A DNA stretch of 64,000 nucleotides from Nissolia schottii (lineage: Eukaryota > Streptophyta > Magnoliopsida > Fabales > Fabaceae), in assembly GCA_003254905.1 (NCBI GenBank), contig QANU01074319.1, positions 208,382 to 272,381 of the forward strand. The letters run 5' to 3'. Below, one piece after another: positions 1-11,004 of the stretch. Below the pieces are notes generated by a model, which ran no database searches, was not told the DNA's origin, and saw only the letters and a list, made by a program, of their open reading frames with translations. How positions within the stretch are numbered: position 1 is the stretch's first letter; every line of letters starts with the position of its first letter. The translations under genes and the position numbers were made by a program.

Positions 1-684
1 CCACAGAAGAATTGTCGCAACAATAGCTATTCGGCAATAGAAGTTGCTAAAGGATAACTAAGAGAAGTTGTCGTGAGGGAGTAGTCATCGCTACAGAAAG
101 TCAAGAGATGTCAAAGATCAAAGTGACTTAAAAATCAATTAACTAAGGCGTCGACACTATAGGTCGATGACCAAGGTAAAGCCGTCGCAAAGATGACAAT
201 TCATCTAAGACTTGTCACAGTCACTTCATGGTAGTTGCCTCGTATTAGGCGAACATTGTGACATGATTCAAGACTTAGAGGAAATTGTGTTATCAAGTCA
301 GTCTTATGGAGGGAACGGTTAGCAAATTTGAACACAAGAAATAACCTCTAATCCGACGTGGCCACGAGGGGGAATAACTTCCCAGATGCAAAAAGTGGCA
401 TAACCCCTAAGGAACATGACTAATATAACCGTTGCATGTTGTGTCACACATGCAACCGTAATCAGTTGGTATTATGCGGACCACGACGGATCAAAGTGGT
501 AACCGTTGAAAGGTTGGAGGAAGAGTGGTTATCAGAAATTGAGAGCCCTGAAACTCTATAAATACAAGGCTCTTGGGCTAAACTCTGTAACACTCCACTT
601 TTTCCCCGCTGTTCTGAGCACCGTCTCAGGGTGCTCTTTCCCTGGCACTTGGCCTTTCGGCCATGTGTTGTCACCAATCACCAC
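1..684 (+). mobile_element. Retroelement-derived sequence with LTR-like promoter (left part)
   Basis: There is no convincing coding sequence here. A TATA-like CTATAAATACAAG lies near 556-568, followed by a CT/GC-rich stretch (around 590-660) with a small stem (CACCGTCTCAGGGTGC, near 619-634). This layout resembles the U3/R part of a plant LTR. The sequence is interrupted at 684 by the solo LTR 685-2156 and resumes at 2157 after a duplicated ACCAC, so 1-684 and about 2162 onward were once contiguous. The outer boundary lies left of the window. LTR identity is inference, and the family is not recognised. Confidence 0.35.
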
Positions 685-2156
685 TGACACACACTAAAAC
701 GTCGTTAATTTTAGTGCGCTATCAAATAATAATTTATAAAACTAAATCAACCCCAAAAACGTAGTAAAGGGGGCTAACCTAGGTTGTCTCTCAAGGAAGC
801 AATTAGAACCAATTAAAATTGCAATTAAAAAGGGGGGTTTGGATTGATTAATAATAATAAAAAGAAAGCGAAATAAAAGTAAGTTAATAATGATAAAAAA
901 AACAATATCCTGCATACGGTGTTTCTAGATCAAGGATTAATTGTCATTGGTTCCTAATTAATTATTCATAAGGGGATGTTGTTTATTAGTTGAAATCTCT
1001 AACTAATACGCAATTCACCTAAGAGACTACGATCGTCAATCCCCTAAGCATTTATCAATATAGGAATTAAAACTAAGATCTCAGCATTAAAAACCTATAT
1101 CAATTATGTTCCAATTGCACAACCTAATTAAATCTAATTAGTTTCCCAAAAAGTTCCCAAATCCTAAATCAATAAATCCTACAATCGTCAAGATCTATCA
1201 ACCTAGAATTAACCCTAACCAATAACATGCGATCGCTATATTACTAATCAAGGGCGGAACAAATCATGAATAAACATTAAGCACAAGACCTCGAATTAAT
1301 CCTAATCTAGAGTTACCGCATGCAAGATATTAAGAAACTACTCCTCCATGAGTGGAGGATAAAAACTCATAATAAATAAAGAATAAGAGAGTGGAAAAAT
1401 AATAGAGAATTAAAGTGACAAAACCTGAATGCAATAACGGTAGAAATTCGCAAATCCTTGAAGAACTAAGAATTAAGCACTACTAACATCAACCTAAAGT
1501 GCATAAAAGAAAAGAGAAAAGTGCAGAAAATAAAAGTGGAGGCTGAGTATGAAGTTCTCTCCAAGTTGTTGAGAGAGGATATTTATTTGTAGAGGATTGG
1601 CTAAAAGTGGAAGTAATTCTCGCACTTTAGCACAGCAGTCAGTAAAATCGCGATAACTTCGGCTACAGATATCGGATTGAGGTGATTCAAATCTCCAATT
1701 AAAGCTAAGAGATAGATCTACAACTTTGTAGTTGAAGTCAAATCGAGATTCAATCTCCATCCTGGCGCAAAATCCGTGGCAAAGTCAGCATTAAAAATCC
1801 TCAGCAAATCTTTGACCAAATCTTTTTGAATTTGAATTTAATCTTGAATTTATTGGTCTCAATCTTCTCTTCAAATCTCTTATTTAAAATTCATATCTTA
1901 TCAAATCTCCTTCAAATCTTCAATGATCCTCTTGACAATTTATTTTCTGTAATAAAAATAAAAAACTAAAAAAGAACAAAAGAAATCTACACATTAAATT
2001 CTAAGATAAAGTAGTGCTTAAAATTGCATTTTTATAAATTTCTCACAAAAGAGGATAATGTGCAAAAACATATTAATTAAGCATTAAAATTACACATTTT
2101 TAGTATACAATGTTCAATTATAGAATAATAAAATAGGGTACAAAATACACCTATCA
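685..2156 (-). mobile_element. Solo LTR (about 1.47 kb), gypsy-like, minus orientation
   Basis: Read on the minus strand, the element starts TGATAGGTGTATTTTGTACC and ends GTGTGTCA, giving the canonical TG...CA. It is flanked by a perfect 5-bp target-site duplication, ACCAC, at 680-684 and 2157-2161. A TATA-like ACAAATAAATATCC lies on the minus strand near 1580-1600. No PBS, gag, pol or second LTR adjoins it, so it is a solo LTR left by LTR-LTR recombination. The minus-strand reading frame at 1494-1760 lies inside the LTR and is not taken as a gene. Assignment to an Athila/Tat-like gypsy group rests only on the look of the terminus and is weak. Confidence 0.85.
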
Positions 2157-2161
2157 ACCAC

Positions 2162-3621
2162 CTTGTTCATTTCTTATTCATCATTTCATGTTTAAATGGT
2201 ATGGAGATTCTTAGAGAAACAAATTCTCTAAGTCCCACCGAACTTAATCAAGAACTCTCCTTTATGTCGATCGCAAGCCAAACTCTCGGATGGAAATTTT
2301 GTATTTCCTTCACCGATGTGTTCATAACTCCATTAACACATTCACCATCAATCCCTCACATCCTTCTTGCTATTGTTGTCACTTTCTTTCTTTTGAAGAA
2401 AATCCTCAAGAAAACTCTTCTGTTCCTTGGCAAATCGCTTAATGAATCCACACGTGTAATGTGTGTCTGTCACTTCTATACCACATAGTGGAGAAACCCC
2501 ACTTACCTCAAAAGCAAGAGATTTAAAAAGAAAACAAAATACATTCTCCTAATACTCAAATTAAATAAAAGCTTAGGTCACTGGTTTCCTTCTTATTTTG
2601 TGATGCACACGCATCCGAAAACTTACGTCTCGGTTTTCCCTGTTATTGGAGTGGAATCATTGAACCGAGATACACTTAGGAATTTCCTTCAACACTTCTC
2701 ACGTTATCCAAATTATACATTGAAAGGCTTATTCAAACTGCTATGGGGTCAACCAAATGTTTAGAAAAGGCGGAAAACATTTCTTTAATTGCTAGTTGCC
2801 CGAAAAGTCCCGGTGAGCCCCGTCGGCCAGCCGATGGCCTCGGCAACCTCATTTTTGTGTCTATATTACCAATAAATGTCTTGAAATAAATTCATATGTC
2901 ATTTAAAGGTCCTACAACATCCTTGTTCCATCTTAGAACCGTTTTAGAAAATTATGCTCTTTTCTCAGGAAAACCCTGGTATGGTTACACGTGGTTTCCG
3001 GTATAACTCTCCATTCTCTTTAGAAATCACTCTGCGAACTAGATAATTATGTGAAAAGTGATTTATTAGGATTTAGAATCTAAATCACTATGTTATTTCA
3101 AGAATAGCTATCAAGGTAATAGTATCGAGTTCTTGCGGGAATTCACGAGCCTTTGGAATTAATTATCTTTCATCGCTGGAATTAAATTAATTTCTAAACA
3201 GTATTAGTGAGACATACTTTTATGAAAATTGATTCACTAGTACCATTAATTAATTTAATTTCCTCATTAAGAAAATTAGTAGATGATGTCCTTGTGCTAG
3301 TTAAATTTTATAGAATCCCCGTTTAATTACCACGCATGTATGGCAACACACATCGCCACACATACATGAAAAATTACGAAACAAATACACATGATTTCAG
3401 CTGCAATTAACACATAATCATACACTGAATCATGGTCAAAGCTTGTTGGCAAACATGCAGCACAAATCATGCACTAACAAGGCAAAGTAAGCACATGCAT
3501 GCTTACACTTGGCTATGCAATCCGTGTTGCCTTGTCAATTTTTCTTAATTTCATCACTTTGTAAATTAAGAAATTAGCAGCTGAAGCAAAGCATTCAGCA
3601 CTTGGACAATTACAATTCATT

Positions 3622-3655
<34 letters not shown>

Positions 3656-3924
3656 AAAGCAAGACCGAAAGCATAAGAAAACATAGCACTTGGCTTTCAC
3701 TTACTCTCTTTCTTACCAATTCCTTTTGTTTTCTTTCTTTCCTTTTTCCCTCGGCCACCGAATTACACCCACAGCTCTCCTACCGTTTAATCTCATTTTC
3801 TTTCTTTGAGAATTGCAAAGCAAAACAAAGCTATAGCAAGCAAAGCCAAAGCATTTTGCTTTGCTACTTCACAGACTATTTTCATTTCTTTCCTTAGCTA
3901 CCAGAATTTGTATATCATCACAAG
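2162..3924. other. Non-coding, probably retroelement-derived stretch
   Basis: This continues the sequence interrupted by the solo LTR. No gene is recognised. The open frame at 2201-2488 has no family features. An (AT)n tract (3624-3652) is followed by a pyrimidine-rich part (3690-3780), which could be another old LTR promoter/leader. A short GC-rich inverted motif, GTCGGCCAGCCGATGGCC, lies near 2822-2839. The hAT-type MITE 3925-4312 interrupts the right side. Confidence 0.3.
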
Positions 3925-4312
3925 TAGGGGTGAACATGGATTGGGTCGGGTCGGGTAGGACCTGCCCATGTCACCGATCCGACCCGCCTATCAGCGGGTG
4001 ACCCGCCCTCCTTTTAAAAAAAACTTTTTTTTAAAAACAATTCAATTTCTTTTTTAAAAAATTCATTTTTTGATAGAAAAAAAGCTATTATTTTTTAAAA
4101 AATATAGACACCTATTTTTTAAATTAAAAAATGTATTTTTTTAATTTAAAATAACCATATTTTAACAATTAAAAATTAAAAGTAATATATATAGGCGGGT
4201 CGGCGAGTCGGATTGAGAAGTAGGGACCCGAGACTCGACCCGACTTAATCCGACCCAAGCGGGTTGGGTTTGGTCGGATCGGCGGTTCGAATCCAACCCA
4301 TGTTCATCCCTA
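3925..4312. mobile_element. hAT-type MITE, GC-rich palindromic ends
   Basis: The terminal inverted repeats are TAGGGGTGAACATGG on the left and TAGGGATGAACATGG as the reverse complement of the right end; both continue into GGGT(C/T)GG-rich palindromic arms. The flanking 8-bp duplications are ATCACAAG (3917-3924) and ATCAAAAG (4313-4320), a 7/8 match. An 8-bp TSD with TAGGG(G/A)TG ends is the hAT pattern. The 388-bp element has an AT-rich core and no coding capacity. Confidence 0.85.
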
Positions 4313-5159
4313 ATCAAAAGTAAAATTAACATTTGTCTTACACATTTTTTTTATATTGATTAATCTTAAATGTAATTTAATATGGTATGTTTCAAATTGA
4401 ATACATTGATTTAATACGTTAATTTAATATTAGATTTATATTTTAATTAAAAAATGAATTAAAAAAATAATAAGTAAATATTTTTTAGAATACATAAAAT
4501 TGTTAGAATTTAAAATGCAAGAATTTAGAGCATGTTTTATTTATGCAGTTATGCTACATATACACCCCTATTGCATACATCATACATACACTAGTATGTA
4601 TGTACTGTGGGCCCACTAAATAATCGCCTCATCCACTCTCTCCCCCACTCTCATCACTGCACGCATGAAGCTACGCTTCCCGCTTGTATGACACTTCGTT
4701 TCAATTTCCTCTTTCACCGTCTCTAAGAAAATAGGATTTCTAGAAAAATCTCTCACTCTCTTCGCTCTCACATTGTCTTCTTCGTCCTCTTTGTTCTTCA
4801 CACTCCTTCGTTTTTCTCTCATCTCTGCACAAAGCTTCGTTCTCTGTGAGTTCGTTGTGCTCTCTGCGCAAACTTCCACCAAGAAAGGCAACCTAAGACG
4901 AAACAAATACCTCGAACGCTGGTGAGTGCATTTCTCTCCCTGCTTCTTTCCTTTTATCTTCTCAAACGCTTTTGCTTTTCAGTACGTGCATTTCTTGTGT
5001 AATATTCTTGTGATTCTCTATAGTTTTTGCTTCTGTTTCTTGATATTAGGGTTTGTTCTACGATTTGGTTCAGATTTTGTACATGTTTTTCTTCATGTTT
5101 TGTTTTGAGAGCATTTCGTTTAAAAAGGAATTGTTCAACAAACGTTGTTATTTTAAAAA

Positions 5160-5530
5160 AATTAATGAGAATAATGTTTGCGCATTTTGCGCATAATGTT
5201 TGCATATTTTTCACATAATGTTTGCACACTCTGTCTGTCTGTTGCATGCATTCCCCTTTAGACAAGATTCTGATTATGTGATAATGTTTGCGCATTTTGC
5301 GCATAATGTTTGCACGTACCTTGTTATAGTGTTTGAGTACTCTTACTTGATTTTGTCTGTCTGTTGCTTGCATTCCCTTTTTGGACAATATTTTGGTAAC
5401 GTGTTAATGTTTGTACACTTTGTACATACCTTCTTATAAAGGTTTAGCACTCTTACCTCATCTTTCACGTAATGTTTGCACATTCCAGCTTATAATGTTT
5501 GCACATTTCATTGTATATTGTTTGATCACT
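5160..5530 (+). repeat. Left subterminal array of AATGTTTGCRCAT-like motifs
   Basis: At least eight spaced copies of (A)TAATGTTTGC(G/A)CAT occur, several paired with an inverted half GCGCATAATG. This lies in the left flank of the MULE, before the first exon. The same motif recurs in the gene's introns (near 6465, 7150-7215, 7750-7805, 8390-8445) and in the right flank, but not in exons. Several short open frames here are repeat-derived (for instance the minus-strand frame 4954-5388) and are not genes. Confidence 0.7.
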
Positions 5531-5578
5531 CCTGCTTGAATTAATTCGGTGATGTTGAATTAATTCCTTATTGTAGGA

Positions 5579-8500
5579 ATGGCTCCTCCAAGAAAATCAA
5601 ACAAAGGCAAAACAGTGGCTAAGAATGCTGAACAGGCCTTGGAGTTGGCATACATCCCACACGCCGACACTGAGAACAGAAGCTGTGTCAACGAGCCTTT
5701 CTCCATCTAATTCATTATGACAAAGCTGTGTCAATATGTTGTTTCTGAATCTATGCAGTGCAAGATTGAGACGCGTTGTTCAACTAAAATGTTGGTAAAG
5801 CTATGCGCCCCATTGACACCTAAACAGCGGGAGGACGTCAAATCAATGGGGTTTGGCACATTGTTGGACATTGAGGGTGGTCAAGTCGACCACCCTTTAA
5901 TGCTCGCCCTTGCTGACTCCTATGACCTTAATGATCATTACCTTAACACTCCATTCAGGGCCGTGGATGTTAAGACCAACCTGATCGGCGCAGTGTTGGG
6001 CATTCCACGCCATGGTAAATTATCCCTCCCCCCCCCCACACACACACATATATATATCTTTAAGTATTCTAAAAGCATGGTAACACACTTTTCTGTGCAG
6101 GGGCGAAATTCCCTAAGGTCGGCCCCGAGCATTTCGCACTACTGGCCTCGTTCAAGAAGCAAACCATCGGCCAGGTCATTGCGATGGTTCAACAAAATCC
6201 TGTTGGGTACACCTTCCGAAGAGCATTTTTAATGGCTGCATTAAAATGCTTTTTGTGTCCCAACACGTGCCCAATTTCCAAGCTGGCGTACCTTGCAGCA
6301 ATCGTGGATGTTGACCAACCACACCGTTACAATTGGTCTCAATACATCCATGCAAGCATCATCGAAGGTATCCGGCAATGCCGGAAGAACAAGCTGAAGA
6401 CAATCAACGGGTGCCTATATGTGTTGCAGGTAATGTGCTTGCCATGCTTTTGTACTCTGTCATATAAAGTTTGCATATTTGTTGCTGTAAAGTTTGTGAA
6501 CTTACCTTCAATGTCTAATGTATGCCACTAACACTCTCCCTTTCCTCTACAAGGTCCTGTACTTCCACGCACAGACCTTTGGGTCATTCAACCTTCGCAA
6601 TGATCCACTCCCACCATGGATCCGGTATTAGAAATATGCCCGGATGAAGGAGATGGTGAAGGCGGGGCAGAGCGGAGCAACGCAGTGGTAAGCACGCTTA
6701 TACATTACTGTTTTATGTTATGATTGTTCTCAATAGCTCCCTAACAATTCATTTGGTGATTTATGTGTCAGGAAATAGTGAGCGTTGTTCCGGGAAGGAC
6801 CAAAAAGCCCAAAGTCAATCTGGATGCCAAGCAGGATGGCACGCCTAAAACGGCAAACAAACAAGAAAATCGGTGCGGGGAAGGCAGTGACGGATGTATA
6901 CAAGCATCGGAGGCTTGTCAAAAAGGCATTCATTGAGGCCTTGCACGAATCCCCCACCGACTTTGATGACGAGGCTGTCGTGACAACCATTGATGTTTGT
7001 CATGGCATGTTGCTGCTGACGCAGCATGGCGAGCAGACGCCAATGAAAAAGCGTCATTGCAGCATGATACACCACCTGCTGCAGAGGCCAACACGACTGC
7101 TGCCATTTCATCCCCGACAGCTACTGCTGTAGACAGGCAGGTATTCAATTATTCAATAAAGTTTGCACATGTGCGCGTGTAATGTTTGTGCATATGTATA
7201 CATAATGTTTACATAAAGTTTTCCTGACATGGTCTCTTTCATTTGCAGTCCACAGTGCGATGGTGTGGACAACAACATTGCTGGTGAGCAATCACTAGAC
7301 AATGTTGTCCAGCGGGTTGTGTCGGACATCCTTTGCGATGATGCTGACGACTCAACCCCCCGTTCTCTATGGGGTTAATAGGCGCACACCCCATCGAGCC
7401 ATTGCTCCCAACCCCCAACCCCCACCAACGAACCCCGAAGTGCTGAACAGCCGGCCAACGCTACAACACCAAGATTTGATTTGGGGATCGAAGCACCATC
7501 CCAGCCGCCACCTGTTTCCCAACCTGATCTCCCCCATAACCACCACATACACAAGTGGACCGCATCTATGATTGGATGCTTGACAAGAAAAGTGATCAGG
7601 GTTCTGAGTTGGGGAACTTGATGAACCGGCCTAATGTTTGGCTGACCCGGAGAGAAGCCCGAAGCATGCGACCAAGGGCTCATATTGAAACCGAGGTATG
7701 ACACTCTTTGTCTCTGTTTCAATCCTTTGATTTGTTTTGGGTTGCCATTAATGTTTGTGCATGTGCTCCTGTAAAGTTTGCATATCACCCCATATAATGT
7801 TTGTGCTCAATTGTGTTCCAGTTCATGAATTATATATGCTTCATGTTCAATGGCGCTAACTGCGAGTGCTTCAGGACGCTATGCCACTGCATCACCCAAT
7901 ACATGATGGTATACTCCCAACCCCATCTTCTCTACTAAATTCTTTTCCTCATTTCAAAATAACATTGCTCTAACTCATCTCCCTCCTCAATACTGTAGCC
8001 GACACTGATCAAATCTAACATCCCACGGTTCATCAATGAACGAACGTACACCCCATTGGCCCACAGATACAAATATGAGGCTATCTACTTTGAGCGGTAC
8101 ATGCTCAAAGGAAAAAAAAATGGGTAATCATTATATTTATATACTGTTTTAATTGGTCGCACTTATGAATAATGTGCTAATATGGTTTGTGCAATTCTGC
8201 AAATCTTTGTGCCACTGGTGCATGAAGAGCACTAGTGGTTGTATGCCCTTGACATGCCAGGACGAAATCTTTTCGTCCTTGATGCAAAGTATATAAAAAG
8301 TTCGGGTGGGAAAAGGGACAGCATCGACCAGTATGTCGTAATGTGCTCTCTCCCCCACTACTTTATGTTATGTTTATAATGTATGTATGTGTAAAGTTTG
8401 GGCACTCTGTCTATAATGATTGTGCACTGTGATGTATAATGTTTGTGCATTATGTTATGATCTTGCAAGCATACAATTGTTTGTTTATTTATTTATTTTT

Positions 8501-9058
8501 ATCAGTCCATGGTGGTCGAGGAACTAGTGCATAGATCAGTGGAGGGTTTTGATTTGTACGGGGCCGGTTTCCCCATTGAGTACGTCAATGTGCCAAGGCA
8601 GCCTAATATGTATGTTGCACACATCACTCGTAGTTATTACTTGCTGAACAATTATGTATAATTTTACTTGATTCTGATTTCTGATTTGTATCTGCAGATA
8701 TGATTGCGGTTTGTTTGTCATCAAGTGGATGGAGATGTGAGACCCATCCATTTTGTATCCAAACGACAAGACAATGCTAGAATGGGACAATCTAAGTACC
8801 ATGCCTATATGTTGTTTAAAACACTTGAACAAAAAATACATCGTCATTAAGTTTTTAACATCTTTATCTTCAATACAAAAACAACTTGCGGAAATACATA
8901 CGGACGTGCTATTGTCGTCAGCTCTGTCGCCGCAAAATTGTTTTCAAGAGAAGCTCCTCGAGATGCCCAACGAGCCTGCAAGAGCTCCAATATCTGACAG
9001 CTCTTCTACCTCTGATGTCGAAGAGGTTGTGCCACATCCCAAAGCTGCCCCACTGTAG
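5579..9058 (+). pseudogene. Transposon-borne Ulp1/C48 cysteine protease-like gene, decayed
   Basis: The reading starts at ATG 5579 (MAPPRKSNKGKTVAKNAEQA) and hits an in-frame TAA at 5708-5710. It continues as a globular N-terminal part (residue runs LCAPLTPKQREDVKSMGFGT and HPLMLALADSYDLNDHYLNT) through exons about 5579-6014, 6101-6429, 6554-6687 and 6772 onward, resembling the PMD/DUF1985-like part of Ulp1-bearing transposon genes. The C-terminal part (about 7560-8740) has a C48 protease layout: His before a lost Trp (VHEEH, near 8218-8232), LFVLDAKY with the candidate Asp, and YDCGLFVIKWMEM with the candidate Cys (8699-8737). In-frame stops also fall at 6629-6631 (TAG), 8233-8235 (TAG just after the candidate His) and 8738-8740 (TGA). 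Ulp1 family proteins cleave SUMO-type conjugates; this copy cannot make a full product. Internal exon borders are approximate. Confidence 0.75.
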
Positions 9059-9329
9059 CAATGGAAGAGGAGGCTGCAGAAAAGCCCTTACATGGACGTT
9101 AGCACAGCCAAACTCCTTGGGGATGGGGGAAAATTGAAAAAACGTAGGAGATAGTTGGTTTTTTGCAAAACAATACAACTACTTGGTTTTTTTTTGTATG
9201 TAACCATTTTTAATGTAAATATTTCAGTAAATATATGAAAAATATTGTTTCGACAACATAGCCTGCAATGTTTCAGTTTTTTGTTTTCGCTTATTAAGTT
9301 GTTGAAATGTTGAGAACGTCATATGTGGC

Positions 9330-10270
9330 TTGTTGATAAAGTTTACACATATGCGCACTTAAAGTTTCTACTGTTGAGAATGTCATGTGTTTTGTTAATA
9401 ATGTTTGCACACGTATGCACTTAAAGTTTGCACATATGGCCGCTTAAAGTTTGCACACATGCACTCTTCAAGTTTGTACTGTTGAGAATGTCATTTGACT
9501 TGTTCACATTGTTTACACATATGTTCACTTAAAGTATGAATATATGCCCGCTTAAAGTTAGCACATATGTCCACTTAAAGTTTGTACTAATCAGATTCCC
9601 ATTCTTTTGCATTTGTGACATACATGTAAGCATTACATCTAGTATTTAATCGTTGAAATAAATAATGTGTGGCTATACATAATGTTTGCACATATGTCCA
9701 CTTAATGTTTGCACATATGCCCAATTAAAGTTTGCATATTATGCAGTAAGTCAAAATCTGCATTTTTGTGCATAGTAAACGGTTAATGCATGTATTAATC
9801 TATCTAATGTTTATATCTAAATAATTGTGTCAAACTGTTTACAGTGTTTATGGTTTAATGGTTGAAATGTTAAGAATGTGCTAAAATGCACATCCTCCTC
9901 CTTCGCACAGACAGATGATGTGCCTGTGAATAATATTTGCACATATGTTCACTTATGTTTGCACATATGTCCACTTAAAGTTTGCACATTATGCAACAAG
10001 TCAAAATCTGCATTTTTGTGCATAAAAAACGCTTAATGCATGTATCAATCCATCTAATGTTTATATCTACAAAATTGTGTCAAACTGTTTACAGTGTTTA
10101 TGATTTAATGGTTGAAATGTTGAGAATGTGCTAAAATGCACATCCTCCCTCCTTCGCACAGACAGATGATGTGTCTGCGAATAATGTTTGCACATATGCG
10201 CATTTAATGTTTGCGCTTATGCCCAAATAAAGTTTGCACATTCTGAAACGAGTCAAATCTGTATTTTTGT
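9330..10270 (+). repeat. Right subterminal array of AAAGTTTGCACATATG-like motifs
   Basis: The MULE 3' flank holds twenty or so spaced copies of (A)AAGTTTGCACATATG or AATGTTTGCACATATG, often followed by (T)CCACTT or GCGCACTT, in head-to-tail order. A larger duplication is also visible: about 9665-9880 is repeated at about 9940-10140 and again, partly, from about 10175, each time with ...CTGCATTTTTGTGCATA... and a run ending ACTGTTTACAGTGTTTATG. There are no protein signals; open frames in it come from repeats. A subterminal transposase-binding role is only inferred. Confidence 0.75.
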
Positions 10271-10690
10271 GCATAAAAACGCTTAATGCATATATCAACA
10301 CGCCAGAAATCCACAAAACCTTCAAACAAAACAAAAATCCCTATGCAAATCAACAACAAACGCGCATAAGAATTTACCACGTAGTCATTCATTGCCACTT
10401 TCGATTTTGATGATTCTAACTGCCGATACGAGCTCGTGATTTTGCTTCTCTGTTTGTTATGGATAGTTTTGAAATGATTCTGTTGCGATTTTGTTGAGAG
10501 AATCACGATGCAGAATGATACAATTCTGTTGCAAATTGATGCGGTTTGAAAATAAGGAATAATGACGTGCGTGGCAAATAAGAAAAGTTTACAATATTCC
10601 GTATTAATTGACAATAAAACCGTATAAAACAGTGATGTATATATGAGTGTATGGATATTGGGTGTACATGAAACATTTTTATTATTCATG

Positions 10691-11004
10691 ATAGTAACTT
10701 AATGTTAGTACATAGTATAATATGTTTCACTCCATCTCTACTAGTCCTGTTAATGTAAAACATTCAAACACAATGTTAATGTAACTTGAATCAAGAGGAT
10801 AAAATTATGCATAATTAACTCTATCTCGCAGGTTAATTTTTTGGTCTAAACTAAGATTTTGAAATTACAAAAATTAATCCAAACATGCTTCACAGCGCGA
10901 AGGTTAAAAAAAGGGTGGCAGTGGCACGTGCTTTTGGGGGGGGGGGGGACTTTTGCATCAGTTGTGAGGGTTCCGCACGTGCTTCCTTTCATCTCTTTCT
11001 TTCA
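10691..11004 (+). promoter_or_regulatory. 5' flank and leader of the KH-domain gene
   Basis: This stretch separates the MULE end from the ATG of the KH gene and must contain its promoter and 5' leader. It includes a G12 run at about 10936-10947 and a CACGTG palindrome near 10925 (GGCACGTGC); a second CACGTGC lies near 10976. CACGTG is a G-box core in plant promoters. No clear TATA box was assigned. Confidence 0.4.

Larger units (their letters stand above)
4546..10681 (+). mobile_element. Mutator-like element carrying a decayed Ulp1-type gene
   Basis: The ends form degenerate inverted repeats of equal length (4546-4567 and 10660-10681; 15 of 22 positions match, ending in a shared CATRTACACCC core). 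Similarity continues weakly inward to about 45 bp. The 9-bp flanks TTATTTATG (4537-4545) and TTATTCATG (10682-10690) match 8/9, as expected of a MULE target duplication. Inside are a degenerate multi-exon gene (5579-9058) with a plant-mobile-domain-like N-terminal part and a C48/Ulp1-type protease C-terminal part, and many copies of an AATGTTTGCACATATG-like motif. No MULE transposase is seen, so the copy is non-autonomous. Plant MULEs that carry Ulp1-like genes (Kaonashi/KI-MULE type) are known. That this is one of them is inference. Confidence 0.75.

Noticed and set aside
2201-2488. 95-residue plus-strand open frame near the left edge
   Set aside because: No recognisable domain, sits in retroelement-like DNA, and lacks supporting context.
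4954-5388. 144-residue minus-strand open frame
   Set aside because: Made of the left motif array of the MULE; no protein family features and repetitive composition.
5160-10270. Regularly spaced short repeats that could look like a CRISPR-type array
   Set aside because: Spacing is irregular, spacers are themselves repetitive, and the context is a plant MULE; these are subterminal/intronic transposon repeats.
10204-10689. 161-residue minus-strand open frame
   Set aside because: Spans the right MULE array and its terminus; composition is repeat-derived and no family is recognised.
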